Source of the DNA: Nitrospiria bacterium
GTDB taxonomy: Bacteria; Nitrospirota; Nitrospiria; DASWJH01
DNA: 64,000 nucleotides
NCBI GenBank assembly: GCA_036397255.1
Contig: DASWJH010000107.1
Span: 1-64,000, forward strand
Direction: 5' to 3'
Shown: piece by piece, positions 20,448 to 29,478 of the stretch
How positions within the stretch are numbered: position 1 is the stretch's first letter
How the letters are laid out: each line of letters begins with the position of its first letter
Translations under genes and position numbers: made by a program
The notes under the pieces: model-generated
Database searches by the model: none
The model's input: only the letters and a program-made list of their open reading frames with translations
What the model was told of the DNA's origin: nothing

Positions 20448-21929
20448 GTGTCTGCACTTCAGGAGAGCTTACAGGTTTTTAAAACTGCCCCCCTTTCCCA
20501 ACCCCTTAACCTTTTGTTCGTTTACCCTGACCCAGAATTCTCTTTCCTAACCCGTAAAATTCTATCTGCCGATGGGGCAGTTTTTGAGGCAGGGACTGCC
20601 CGCGAGGCCCAAACTTTAATTCAAGCACACACCTTTCAAATTGCGGTCATATGTAAACTTGGGGACCAGCCCCCTTCTCACGATTCCTTAGATTTAATCA
20701 TCCATTTAATCGATCAACACCCCGATATTTTCATATACTTTTTTTCCGACCTACCGTTGGAGGGACCCTTCAAGGAATATCAACAGGGGGGCATTATAAA
20801 TCAAATTTCAACCTCTATGGATCAAATAAAACTAATTCAAGATCTTGCCAAAAGGATCGGAATAAAAGATTGGAAACAGAAACTGTTTTCATTTACGGAA
20901 CCTCTTCCCCCTTATGGAAAACACATTTTTCCATCTGAAATTTCAGAAAACTTTTTTCAAAACTCTCTCCCCAATGAGGTTGAAGAAATTTCTTTTCAAA
21001 ACATTGCGGATGAACCCCTTTTCCCAACTTTTTTAAAACAGGAAAAGAGGGAAATGATACCCCCTATCGAAATCCCAAAATTTTCTAACCATAAATTGCA
21101 ATTCCAGGATAATTTCACTACCTCTGAAAAACAACTCTTTTTCAAATTTTCGGACCCGACCCGTTTAATCAATTTCTTCACCCTGGAAATAGCCCACAAA
21201 ATCAAAAACCCTCTGGTTGCCATCAAAACCTTTACCGAGCTTTTGAAAGATAACTTTAATGATCAAGGTTTTAGAGAAGAATTTTATCCAATCGTCAAAA
21301 ATGAAATCGGAAAAATTGATCAAACCGTGGAATCTCTAATCGAATTTTCTGAACACCTAGACACGTTAACACCCCATTCCAATTTACTTCAAATTTTGGA
21401 GAACCAGGTTAAGGCCGTTAACCAAGAGGGGCAGGGAAAAATGAAGATATCCCCTCCATTACAGACGCTTTCCCCGTTTTTGATTGATGAATCAAAAGCC
21501 TCTTATACCTTTAAACTTCTATTCAATGCCATTAAGGAAAACCTGGGGGGGCTCCACGATATTGAAATCCAGACGGAACCATTACTTTCTGAATCCCCTC
21601 CTGGAGGATTAGTGATTACAATACTTTTCCCCCCAAAAAATTCCGTATCTGGGCCATTAAAGGGGTTAGACCTGATTTTGGCCCAATGGTTTATCGAAAG
21701 CCTAAACGGTCAAATCAAAGAAGATACCATCGGCACCCGTTCTGTTTTTAAGGTTATTTTCTATCCCTCTCTGAAGGAAACCACGGAAAGGTTTTTTTCA
21801 CACTCCCAGGAACCCATGTGTGATCGCCGTCAACACTCATTCCCATTAGCGTTTAAAGATCGCAGAAATTCCGAAAGGCGCATTAAATGGCTTCCCATTT
21901 CTTTCGGAGATCGGCGAGGGTCTCCCTAA
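20448..21929 (+). CDS. degenerate receiver-kinase protein
   Basis: About 494 residues. The first 125 resemble a receiver fold (NLLFVYPDPEFSF, then IAVICKLGD where LxxxD is expected), but no phospho-acceptor Asp is evident. After a linker comes a dimerisation helix with a kept H-box, AHKIKNPLVAIKTF, His at residue 250. The following ATPase-like part has LLFNAIKENLGG but lacks the DxGxG and GxGLGL loops, so ATP binding is doubtful. The C-terminus ends with repeated DRR motifs. GTG at 20448 is preferred to TTG at 20439 because AAGGAG at 20431-20436 is too near the latter. It follows the REC-kinase gene after about 37 bases and may serve as a phosphotransfer or scaffold protein. Confidence 0.7.
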   Translation: MSALQESLQVFKTAPLSQPLNLLFVYPDPEFSFLTRKILSADGAVFEAGTAREAQTLIQAHTFQIAVICKLGDQPPSHDSLDLIIHLIDQHPDIFIYFFSDLPLEGPFKEYQQGGIINQISTSMDQIKLIQDLAKRIGIKDWKQKLFSFTEPLPPYGKHIFPSEISENFFQNSLPNEVEEISFQNIADEPLFPTFLKQEKREMIPPIEIPKFSNHKLQFQDNFTTSEKQLFFKFSDPTRLINFFTLEIAHKIKNPLVAIKTFTELLKDNFNDQGFREEFYPIVKNEIGKIDQTVESLIEFSEHLDTLTPHSNLLQILENQVKAVNQEGQGKMKISPPLQTLSPFLIDESKASYTFKLLFNAIKENLGGLHDIEIQTEPLLSESPPGGLVITILFPPKNSVSGPLKGLDLILAQWFIESLNGQIKEDTIGTRSVFKVIFYPSLKETTERFFSHSQEPMCDRRQHSFPLAFKDRRNSERRIKWLPISFGDRRGSP

Positions 21930-21949
21930 ACCCCTTTGGAGAATAAACC

Positions 21950-23359
21950 ATGCATAGGCTCCTAGTTGTTGATGACGAATATAGTGTACGAGAATCAATA
22001 AAACTTATTTTAAAAAATGAATATCAAATTCTTTTTGCCTCTGAGGGGGAAGAAGCAGTTCAGTGTTTTGAAAAGGAACATCCCCACCTTATTATTCTGG
22101 ATATCCTTATGCCAAAGATGGATGGGATTCAGGTTCTTAAGAAGATTCGTGAGATTGACCCTATTCTTCCCGTTATTATGCTTACAGCAACCAAAACAGT
22201 AAAAACAGCCGTTGAGGCCATGAAGCTGGGGGCAACCGACTACATTACAAAACCCTTCGATGTGGAAGAAATTTCGATTCTAATCAAAAGGGCTTTAGAA
22301 AAGCAGGACCTTGAGCGGGAAGTAAAAACCCTTCGGTGGGAAGTCAAAAAGAAATTTGGATTCGGAAATATTTTGGTGGGAAAAAGCCCCCCCATGAAAG
22401 AAGTGTGTTCAAAAATTGAACAAATTGCTGATACCAGGACAACCGTTCTCATTACCGGGGAAAGTGGAACGGGAAAAGAACTGATTGCCAAAGCACTCCA
22501 TTATAATAGCTCCCGAAGGCACAAACCTTTCATCGCAATAAACTGTGCGGCCATCCCTGAAACCCTGATCGAAAGTGAGCTATTTGGCCATGAGCGAGGG
22601 GCCTTTACCGACGCAAGGGTTCGAAGGTTGGGTCATTTTGAAATGGCCAATTCGGGAACTCTTTTCCTAGATGAAATTGCGGATTTAAGCCCGGCCACAC
22701 AGGCCAAGCTATTAAGGGTAATTCAAGAAAAAGAATTTCTCCGTTTGGGAGGAACCCAAACAGTTAAAGTCGATGTTCGTTTAATTGCCGCAACCAACAA
22801 AAACCTGGAAAATGCGGTCAAAGAAAAATTATTTAGGGAAGACCTTTATTACCGGGTAAACGTTGTTTCGCTATTTCTTCCCCCTTTACGGAAAAGGAAA
22901 GAAGATCTCCCCCCTCTTATTCAACACTTTCTAAATAAGAAAGCGGAAGAAGAAAATAAAAAACCCAAACGTTTTTCGGACTCGGCAATGGACCTCCTTT
23001 TGAAGCATCCATGGCCTGGAAATGTTCGTGAATTGGAAAATATTATTGAACAAGTGGTCACCTTGACCCCAGAAGAGCTCATTACCCCTGAAAATCTCCC
23101 GGATAAACTGAATCGACAAATCCGGACGAATTCCCTCCGCGAAGAAACACTTTCTGGCAACATTTCTTTTGAGAATGCGCTTCTAGAATTTGAGAAAGAT
23201 ATTCTCCTCAGTGCACTAAGGAAAACAAACTTTGTTCAAACCCACGCAGCAAACCTGTTGGGAATTAGCAGGAGAATATTAAAATACAAAATGGATACTC
23301 TGGGTATAACTCCCCCCGACAGCCAGAACCCTGAGTCAAACCTCAGCGATCTCAATTAA
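21950..23359 (+). CDS. NtrC-type sigma54-dependent response regulator
   Basis: Activator of 469 residues: receiver (Asp51 in ILDILMPKMDG), AAA+ central domain (Walker A GESGTGKELIAKALH, Walker B GTLFLDEIADLS) and a C-terminal Fis-type helix-turn-helix (HAANLLGISRRILKYKMDTLG). The family uses ATP hydrolysis to open sigma54 promoters from upstream enhancer sites. The sigma54-contact loop is GAFTDA at residues 217-222 in place of the usual GAFTGA. Only 20 bases separate it from the degenerate kinase gene, so they probably form one operon and a regulatory pair. Targets are unknown; an NtrC-box-like palindrome at 40893 is one candidate. Confidence 0.93.
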   Translation: MHRLLVVDDEYSVRESIKLILKNEYQILFASEGEEAVQCFEKEHPHLIILDILMPKMDGIQVLKKIREIDPILPVIMLTATKTVKTAVEAMKLGATDYITKPFDVEEISILIKRALEKQDLEREVKTLRWEVKKKFGFGNILVGKSPPMKEVCSKIEQIADTRTTVLITGESGTGKELIAKALHYNSSRRHKPFIAINCAAIPETLIESELFGHERGAFTDARVRRLGHFEMANSGTLFLDEIADLSPATQAKLLRVIQEKEFLRLGGTQTVKVDVRLIAATNKNLENAVKEKLFREDLYYRVNVVSLFLPPLRKRKEDLPPLIQHFLNKKAEEENKKPKRFSDSAMDLLLKHPWPGNVRELENIIEQVVTLTPEELITPENLPDKLNRQIRTNSLREETLSGNISFENALLEFEKDILLSALRKTNFVQTHAANLLGISRRILKYKMDTLGITPPDSQNPESNLSDLN

Positions 23360-23895
23360 TGGGTTAAAGCCCCTTCCTTTGCTTTCTTTTATACTTTTCC
23401 TCGTTCCCTTCCTTCCTTTTTCTTTTTAGAAATTAAATTTCCCCAATAAATATTTAGCCTTTTTAAACTTTTTCATGGAAGATATTGGTTATTTTGAGTT
23501 TTTATAATGTTCAAAAGGGAACGTATTAAAAACCACTCTTTTTTCAATAGATTCTGAATATATTTCTAACTCCCTCAAATGTATGGATCAAAATTGTACT
23601 TTGGTAAATTTTTTCCTAGTTCACCATTTTGAACGAAACCGATTTTTCCTAAGCGGTTAGGCACTTTAGAGGACCCTTTTTAAATTTTCCCTTTTATTTT
23701 TAATGGAATAAGATTTGCACTCTTTCCCCCCTAACCATTAGGAAAAACTTCTTGTTGGCGGTTTGGAATAAACCATTCAACCATTAAGTCATTCAATTTA
23801 AATCAAGGATAGGGCGTTTCAAAATACTTTATGGAAACCTCTGACCCAGACCAAATTGTTTTTCAACCCTCATATTCAAGTAAGAAAGGTTAAAC
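23360..23895. other. gene-free stretch between regulator genes
   Basis: No plausible gene in 536 bases. The first 100 are pyrimidine-rich (repeated CCTTCCTT and TTTTCTTT), the rest AT-rich. I see no hairpin with a T-run, no sigma54 box with GG-N10-GC, and no repeat shared with other intergenic regions. The promoter of the HD-GYP gene should lie here. Confidence 0.5.
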
Positions 23896-25029
23896 ATGCA
23901 AACAAAACCTAATATTCTAATTGTGGATGATGAAGCGGGTCCAAGAGAATCCTTAAAAATGATTTTAAAACCTTTTTATGGTATATATACCGCGGAAACG
24001 GGAGGAAAAGCTCTTCAAATCGTAGAAAAGGAAGAGATCGATTTAGTCACTTTGGATTTAAAGATGCCTGACCTTCATGGAACCGAGGTCCTCCGAGAAA
24101 TTAAAAAATTGAGCGGAGATGTAGAGGTAGTCATTATTACAGGATTTGGAAGCTTAAAAAGTGCGGTGGAAGGGATCCGTTTTGGAGCCTCTGATTATCT
24201 TTTAAAACCTTTTAACGTTTCTGAAATCGTCTCCATCATTAATAGAACATTAGAGAAAAAGAGACTTTATGATCAACTTAAAGGTTTCCTACAAGACCTT
24301 GGAAATTTGGTAGGTTTGGAAACAAATCTTAACGAAGTAAGAAATAACTTATCCGAGAAATACTCATTTCTGGAAGAGGTGAAAAGAATTCTTGATAAAA
24401 ATAAACCCGATTTGAAGGAAGAGGCAACCATTGGAAATCTGGAGTTTGCAAAAACATTGGCTGAATTGTTTGAAAGCAAAGACCTTTATTCCAAAGGCCA
24501 TTCCACCCGGGTTTCCCATTATGCCTTGCTCGTCGCACAAGAATTGAACCTTTCCCAAAAACAAAAGGAAATTCTACAAATGGGAGCCTATATCCACGAT
24601 ATTGGAAAAATTGGAATCGATAACAAAATCATATTGAAAGAAGAGAAATTTACAGAAGAAGAAAGGGAAGTGACCCGGAAACACCCTATCATCGGGGTAG
24701 ATTTAGTTTCCCCGATCGGAATCCCCCCTGAGGTCCTAGAGGTCATTCGTCATCACCACGAACGATTTGATGGTCTGGGATACCCCGATGGTCTTAAACA
24801 ACAAAAAATACCTCTTTTAGCGCGGATTCTTACCGTTGCCGATGCTTTTGACTCCATGGTCAATGATCAACCGTACAGAACGGGAATGCCTATAGGAGCT
24901 ATTCAATTAGAATTGGAAACCTGTAGCGGAACGCAATTTGATCCCGATATCGTTCAGACTTTTCTGAGCATAATCCGGGAGGAAAAAGACAAGCTTCTCC
25001 CCTTGAACCTAAACGAATCAACCTCTTAA
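23896..25029 (+). CDS. HD-GYP response regulator (c-di-GMP phosphodiesterase)
   Basis: Receiver plus HD-GYP, 377 residues, the RpfG arrangement. The receiver has Asp54 in TLDLKMPD and the KPF Lys. A linker helix leads to the HD-GYP domain (about 195-360) with HSTRVSHYA, the metal-binding HDIGKIG (His234-Asp235), and HHHERFDGLGYP near residue 287. The catalytic and GYP residues are all present, so it should hydrolyse cyclic di-GMP when phosphorylated. It lies 536 bases after the NtrC-type gene and is probably a separate unit. Together with the PilZ protein at 14648 it puts c-di-GMP turnover and sensing in the same region. Confidence 0.93.
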   Translation: MQTKPNILIVDDEAGPRESLKMILKPFYGIYTAETGGKALQIVEKEEIDLVTLDLKMPDLHGTEVLREIKKLSGDVEVVIITGFGSLKSAVEGIRFGASDYLLKPFNVSEIVSIINRTLEKKRLYDQLKGFLQDLGNLVGLETNLNEVRNNLSEKYSFLEEVKRILDKNKPDLKEEATIGNLEFAKTLAELFESKDLYSKGHSTRVSHYALLVAQELNLSQKQKEILQMGAYIHDIGKIGIDNKIILKEEKFTEEEREVTRKHPIIGVDLVSPIGIPPEVLEVIRHHHERFDGLGYPDGLKQQKIPLLARILTVADAFDSMVNDQPYRTGMPIGAIQLELETCSGTQFDPDIVQTFLSIIREEKDKLLPLNLNESTS

Positions 25030-25065
25030 ACTTTAAATAAACCCATCTTTCCCGTGGGGGCTATG

Positions 25066-26757
25066 CTAGCCCAAGGACCCGGGGTGCGTACTTCCCAACA
25101 TCTCTTTTGCATGTTGCAACGTGGTGGGTGTTATTTTCTTCCCCCCTAACATCCTCGCAATTTCTTTTACACGCTGGTCTTTACTCAAACGTCTCGTATG
25201 AGTAAGGGTCCTGTTTTGGTGCTGACCTTTAAAAATAACATAATGGGCATCCGCTTGACTGGCAATTTGAGGAAGATGAGTTATACAAAGCACCTGAAAA
25301 TTTTGGGACAATTTTCTTAACTTCTCCCCAACAACCTCCGCGACTGCACCTCCCAACCCTGCATCCACTTCATCAAAAATCAAAGTTCGGGTAAATTCCT
25401 TTTTACCCCGGGGAAGCCTCAAAGCCAACATCAACCGGGAAAGCTCTCCTCCTGAGGCAACTTGGGACAACGGTTTTAAATCCTCTCCGGCGTTACTGGA
25501 AATAAGAAACTCAACCTGATCCATACCCGAAGGGTCTAAAAAAGAGTGTTTTTCCTGGGGCAGTGGCCGAATCGAAACCTTAAAGCGACATTTTTCCATT
25601 CGAAGAGAATCCAGTTCTTTTTCCATATGCTTCTCAAGCAATTGCGCTTTTTTAGCCCTTGCACGAGACAACGATTTAGCGGCCTTTACTGAATTTTCCA
25701 GATGATGATCAAAGGACTCCTGAAGAGAAGAAATTTCCTTATCAATATTTTCAAAGGACGAGAGCTCTTCCTGCGTTTTTTCCTTCTTCTTCAAAATATC
25801 TTCGATACTTCCTTCAAATTTTCGCTTCAATCCTTGCAACTGAAATAGTCTCTCTTCAATATGATCTAGCCGGTGAGGTTCAAACTCTATCTCCTCCTTA
25901 TAATTCCGGAGTTGCTGGGATACTTCTTCTAAATGAGCGAGGGCGGTCTCAGCGCATTCCTTGACCTCCTTAAATTTGCAGTCAATTTGTTGAATATGGT
26001 CGATATGGCTCAGGGCTTTTCGGGTTTGATGGATAGCGGATTCATCAGACGCCAAAAAACCATAGGCTTCATTGGCCCATTGGGAAAGCTGCTGGGAGTG
26101 TTTTAAGATCTCTCGCTCTCTAAGGAGAGACTCCTCTTCATCAACCCCAGGATTGGTTTCTTCTATTTTTCGAATCATCTCAACCATTTCCTCTTTTTGC
26201 TTGGAAAGATGTTCCGCTTTGTTCTTTAAATCATGCAAACTGCCGTCTGCTTTCTTGAATCGGGTATAAGCTTCTTCAAAATCTTTTTTTTCGGATATCA
26301 GTCCATCAAATGTATCCAAATAACTCAGATGGTTTTTAACTTGTAATAAAGACTGATGATCATGTTGGCCGTGAAGGTCTACCAAAAATTCTCCAATTTT
26401 TTGAAGGGTACTCAGCGTCACCATTTGATCATTGATAAAAACACGCCCTTTCCCCGACCGGGGCAAAACCCGTCTCACCAAAAGTTGGTTATCTTCGCAA
26501 GGAATCTCAAATTGCTCCAAAAAGGTATGTAATGGATGTTCCTCATCAATTTCAAATACCGCCTCAATTCGGCATTCCTCACACCCCGTTCGAATAAGCT
26601 GTTGATAAGCTTTTGACCCGAGAAGAACCTCAAGGGCATCCACCAAGATAGATTTCCCCGCTCCGGTTTCGCCGGTCAAAACGGTTAACCCATCGGATAA
26701 AGACAACTGCGCTCTATCAATAATGGCAAAATCCTGAACCATTAACTCCCGAAGCAT
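25066..26757 (-). CDS. recN: DNA repair protein RecN
   Basis: SMC-like ATPase acting early in double-strand break repair. The 563 residues have Walker A TGETGAGKSILVDAL near residue 28, coiled coils on both sides of the middle, the signature SQVASGGELSRLMLAL and Walker B TLIFDEVDAGLGG, then ITHLPQIAS, all classic for RecN. It converges with the HD-GYP gene; the hairpin GGGCTA-TGC-TAGCCC at 25058-25072 spans its last codons but has no T-run. The upstream gap to trxA is 77 bases. Confidence 0.96.
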   Translation of the reverse strand: MLRELMVQDFAIIDRAQLSLSDGLTVLTGETGAGKSILVDALEVLLGSKAYQQLIRTGCEECRIEAVFEIDEEHPLHTFLEQFEIPCEDNQLLVRRVLPRSGKGRVFINDQMVTLSTLQKIGEFLVDLHGQHDHQSLLQVKNHLSYLDTFDGLISEKKDFEEAYTRFKKADGSLHDLKNKAEHLSKQKEEMVEMIRKIEETNPGVDEEESLLREREILKHSQQLSQWANEAYGFLASDESAIHQTRKALSHIDHIQQIDCKFKEVKECAETALAHLEEVSQQLRNYKEEIEFEPHRLDHIEERLFQLQGLKRKFEGSIEDILKKKEKTQEELSSFENIDKEISSLQESFDHHLENSVKAAKSLSRARAKKAQLLEKHMEKELDSLRMEKCRFKVSIRPLPQEKHSFLDPSGMDQVEFLISSNAGEDLKPLSQVASGGELSRLMLALRLPRGKKEFTRTLIFDEVDAGLGGAVAEVVGEKLRKLSQNFQVLCITHLPQIASQADAHYVIFKGQHQNRTLTHTRRLSKDQRVKEIARMLGGKKITPTTLQHAKEMLGSTHPGSLG

Positions 26758-26834
26758 TAAATCACCTTTGGGGATTTCTACCGAAAGGAATAAAGTTTAG
26801 AGGAAATAGAATGGGGCCTTTCAGCAACACCCCC

Positions 26835-27164
26835 TTATTGGGCCAATAGACCTTCAATTTTATCTTTTATTTGTTTTTTGGAAGCGGCCCCTACAATTTT
26901 GTCAACGGGCTGCCCCCCGGAAAAAAACATCAGGGTTGGAATCCCCATTATTTGATAACGGCCTGCAATTTCCGGATTTTCATCCGTATTGAGCTTACAA
27001 ACCCGGACCTTGCCCTCATATTCTGAGGCAAGCTCTTCAACCACTGGAGCAATCATCTGGCATGGGCCGCACCACACTGCCCAAAAATCCACCATCACCA
27101 ATTCTTGGGGTTGTAACACTTCCGGCTCCCATATTTTTCCATTCACACTGATCGGTTTTCCCAT
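26835..27164 (-). CDS. trxA: thioredoxin
   Basis: Small cytoplasmic disulfide reductase that keeps protein thiols reduced. The 109 residues form one thioredoxin fold with the redox motif WCGPC (in VDFWAVWCGPCQMIAP) near residue 31, the buried Asp replaced in context as VDFW, and the cis-Pro loop GIPTLMFF near residue 75. There is no signal peptide. A GGAGGAA ribosome site stands before the ATG. It is on the same strand as recN, 77 bases upstream of it, and divergent from queF. Confidence 0.95.
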   Translation of the reverse strand: MGKPISVNGKIWEPEVLQPQELVMVDFWAVWCGPCQMIAPVVEELASEYEGKVRVCKLNTDENPEIAGRYQIMGIPTLMFFSGGQPVDKIVGAASKKQIKDKIEGLLAQ

Positions 27165-27464
27165 TCTTTCCTCCTCACCATTTACGAAAGATTAGCATTT
27201 AGTATGAAAAATTTTATAACAGTTGAAAAGGGGTGTCAACGGTCCATTTTCCCGAAAAAACAAAGGATTTTGCCGATTCTCTTCTTAAAACAACCTTTCT
27301 AAGGGGAAAAATAGCCACTCTATTCGATGATCCAGAAAAAGAAATCCTCCTTTTACACCCCTTCGTCCTACCTAACCTCGAACCCCTACCCAATCGAATC
27401 CCAAGACCTTGCTTTCAGAAAATCATTAAGTTATGATCCAACAGAAAATTAAAATTTAAACCCC

Positions 27465-27839
27465 ATGCTTACCCGTCCCCAAAAAAACCTGGAAACCTTT
27501 CCGAACCCCCAACCGGAAAGGGATTATGAAATCCACATGGATTGTCCTGAATTTACCTGTCTTTGTCCCAAAACCGGGCAACCCGATTTTGCCACCATCA
27601 AAATCCGGTACATTCCCAATAAACGCTGCGTTGAATTGAAATCTTTAAAAATCTATCTTTGGTCCTATCGAAATGAAGGAACCTTCCACGAAGCGGTCAC
27701 CAACCGGATTCTCAATGACCTGGTGAAAGCCACACAGCCCAGGTGGATGGAAGTCTCCGGTGATTTCTATATCCGGGGAGGAATTCACACAACGGTCATC
27801 GCCACTCATCAAGCCAAAGGGTTTAAGCCAAAAAGTTAA
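27465..27839 (+). CDS. queF: NADPH-dependent preQ0 reductase QueF
   Basis: Reduces 7-cyano-7-deazaguanine to preQ1 in queuosine tRNA modification. The 124-residue protein is the short, unimodular QueF type. The nucleophilic Cys lies in EFTCLCPKTGQPDFA at about residues 30-44, followed by the QueF motif ELKSLKIYLWSYRNEG and the FHE segment, and the GGIHTTV end. No other queuosine gene or preQ1 riboswitch is in the window. Its stop overlaps the convergent pstB stop by four bases. Confidence 0.95.
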   Translation: MLTRPQKNLETFPNPQPERDYEIHMDCPEFTCLCPKTGQPDFATIKIRYIPNKRCVELKSLKIYLWSYRNEGTFHEAVTNRILNDLVKATQPRWMEVSGDFYIRGGIHTTVIATHQAKGFKPKS

Positions 27840-28654
27840 GGAACCTCTTTTCCTATAATCCCTCTTTGATCGACAATCATCCCTAAAAGGTTAATTTCGG
27901 TAAACCTCCTCCAATGGGGAATCCCAACTTTTTTTTCTTTATTTGTTTCCTTGATCAATTCCCTGGTTGAACCCGCCTCACGAATTTTTCCATTATCGAT
28001 CACAATGAAATCATCCCCCGTCCGCTCCACCTGTTCCAATTTATGGGTGACCAAAACAACGGTCATTTTATCCTTTAGGCCTTTTACCAGTTTTTCGATT
28101 GCTTCGGCTGAATGAATGTCGAGGGATGCCGTCGGCTCATCCAGAAGCAAAACCGAAGGGTCCATGGTCAACGCCCGCCCGATGGCCAGCCGCTGCTGCT
28201 GACCTTGGGAGAGGGTTCCGGCGGGTTTGTGGAGGCGATCCTTCACATGGTCCCATAAGGAAACCTCCCGTAAGGTTTCTTCTGCGGTTTCCAATAATTC
28301 TCTTTTTCCTTTTCGCTCCAGGCGCTTGATTCCGAATAAAAGGTTTTCAAGAATGGAAGTTGGAAACATACATGGTTTTTGAAAAACCATCCCCACCCTC
28401 CTTCGAACCTGACTGACCTCCATTCCGTTTTTATAAATTTCATGATCTTCAAACAAAACCGATCCCGAAAGACGAAAGGATGGAATCAGATCATTCATTC
28501 GGTTTAAAGTTCGAAGAAAACTGCTTTTTCCTGCACCGGAGGGGCCAATCACACACAAAACCCTTTTTTCATAAATGGACAGATTTACCCCTTCCAATAC
28601 AGGGGTTTTCCCATAAAACAGTGAAAGATTTTTTAATTGAAAAACCGCCTTCAT
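27836..28654 (-). CDS. pstB: phosphate ABC transporter ATPase PstB
   Basis: Energises high-affinity phosphate import with PstSCA at the inner membrane. It shows Walker A GPSGAGKSSFLRTLNR, Q-loop VFQKPCMFP, signature LSQGQQQRLAIGRAL (Gln in place of the usual first Gly) and Walker B VLLLDEPTASLD, followed by VTHKLEQ. I start it at the ATG 28654, whose ATGA overlaps the pstA stop, rather than 15 bases earlier. The C-terminus is somewhat longer than in E. coli PstB. It is the last gene of arsR-pstSCAB; phoU does not follow. Confidence 0.9.
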   Translation of the reverse strand: MKAVFQLKNLSLFYGKTPVLEGVNLSIYEKRVLCVIGPSGAGKSSFLRTLNRMNDLIPSFRLSGSVLFEDHEIYKNGMEVSQVRRRVGMVFQKPCMFPTSILENLLFGIKRLERKGKRELLETAEETLREVSLWDHVKDRLHKPAGTLSQGQQQRLAIGRALTMDPSVLLLDEPTASLDIHSAEAIEKLVKGLKDKMTVVLVTHKLEQVERTGDDFIVIDNGKIREAGSTRELIKETNKEKKVGIPHWRRFTEINLLGMIVDQRGIIGKEVP

Positions 28655-29478
28655 CTCTCCCCTTCCCAAGTAAGTTTAAACCGGACCGCCAAAGAACTCA
28701 GATTAAAAAGAAGAACCAACGCGGTACCCCAGGCATGGGTAAGAGACACAGACCCGACCCCTTCTTGGGAAAGCACAAAAAGATGGGTTTGCAGTGTAGA
28801 AACCGGTTCAATAAAGGATTGAGGAAGGGTCACCCCTGAAAAAGCCGTGGCGGTAAACAAAATGGCAGCGGTCTCCCCCGCAGCCCGGCCCAACCCCAGT
28901 AACAACCCCGTCACCCAACCATGGAAACTTTGGGGAATGACCACTTTTCGAATGACCTGGGCTTTCGTCATCCCCAAAGCCAAAGCCGCCTCACGGTAGA
29001 TCAATGGAATGGTCTGAATTCCCTCTTTAATACTGATCACCAGAGTCGGTAAGATCATCACCCCCAAAATGACACATCCGGAAGCCCATGAAATTCCCCA
29101 TCTCAAATATAAACCGAAAATTAAAAAACCCACCAAACCGAATAAGATGGTTGGAACCCCATTTAAGGAGAAGATCAATATATTGGCCGCTTTTTGAAAA
29201 GGGGGCTTTAAATATTCCGTCTCGTAAATCACTGCACCCAAGGCCACGGGAAGGCTGATCAAACCCGCCCCGAAAATCAGTAAAAGGGTTCCAAGGATTT
29301 GATAGGTAATTCCCCCTTCCTGACCAATGGATCTTGAGGGCTGCGTCAAAAATTCCCAGTGAATGGCCGAACCCCCTTTTATTACAATTACGCTGAGAAT
29401 TAGAAATAAAAAGGAAATAGAAAAAAAAGCTGAAACACAACATACCAAAGAAAAGAAAAATGTTTTGAAACGCCTCAT
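28651..29478 (-). CDS. pstA: phosphate ABC transporter permease PstA
   Basis: One of the two membrane subunits of the phosphate importer. The 275 residues contain about six membrane segments and the MetI-like permease fold. PstA-type motifs are visible: NILIFSLNGVPTILFGL, the EAALALGMTKAQ segment that docks on the ATPase, and GLGRAAGETAAILFTA. Both ends overlap neighbours by four bases (ATGA with pstC at 29475-29478, and with pstB at 28651-28654), so the subunits are translationally coupled. Confidence 0.93.
   Translation of the reverse strand: MRRFKTFFFSLVCCVSAFFSISFLFLILSVIVIKGGSAIHWEFLTQPSRSIGQEGGITYQILGTLLLIFGAGLISLPVALGAVIYETEYLKPPFQKAANILIFSLNGVPTILFGLVGFLIFGLYLRWGISWASGCVILGVMILPTLVISIKEGIQTIPLIYREAALALGMTKAQVIRKVVIPQSFHGWVTGLLLGLGRAAGETAAILFTATAFSGVTLPQSFIEPVSTLQTHLFVLSQEGVGSVSLTHAWGTALVLLFNLSSLAVRFKLTWEGER

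Noticed and set aside
27233-27436. 67-codon frame between trxA and queF
   Set aside because: Weak GTG start, no ribosome site and no recognisable protein features.
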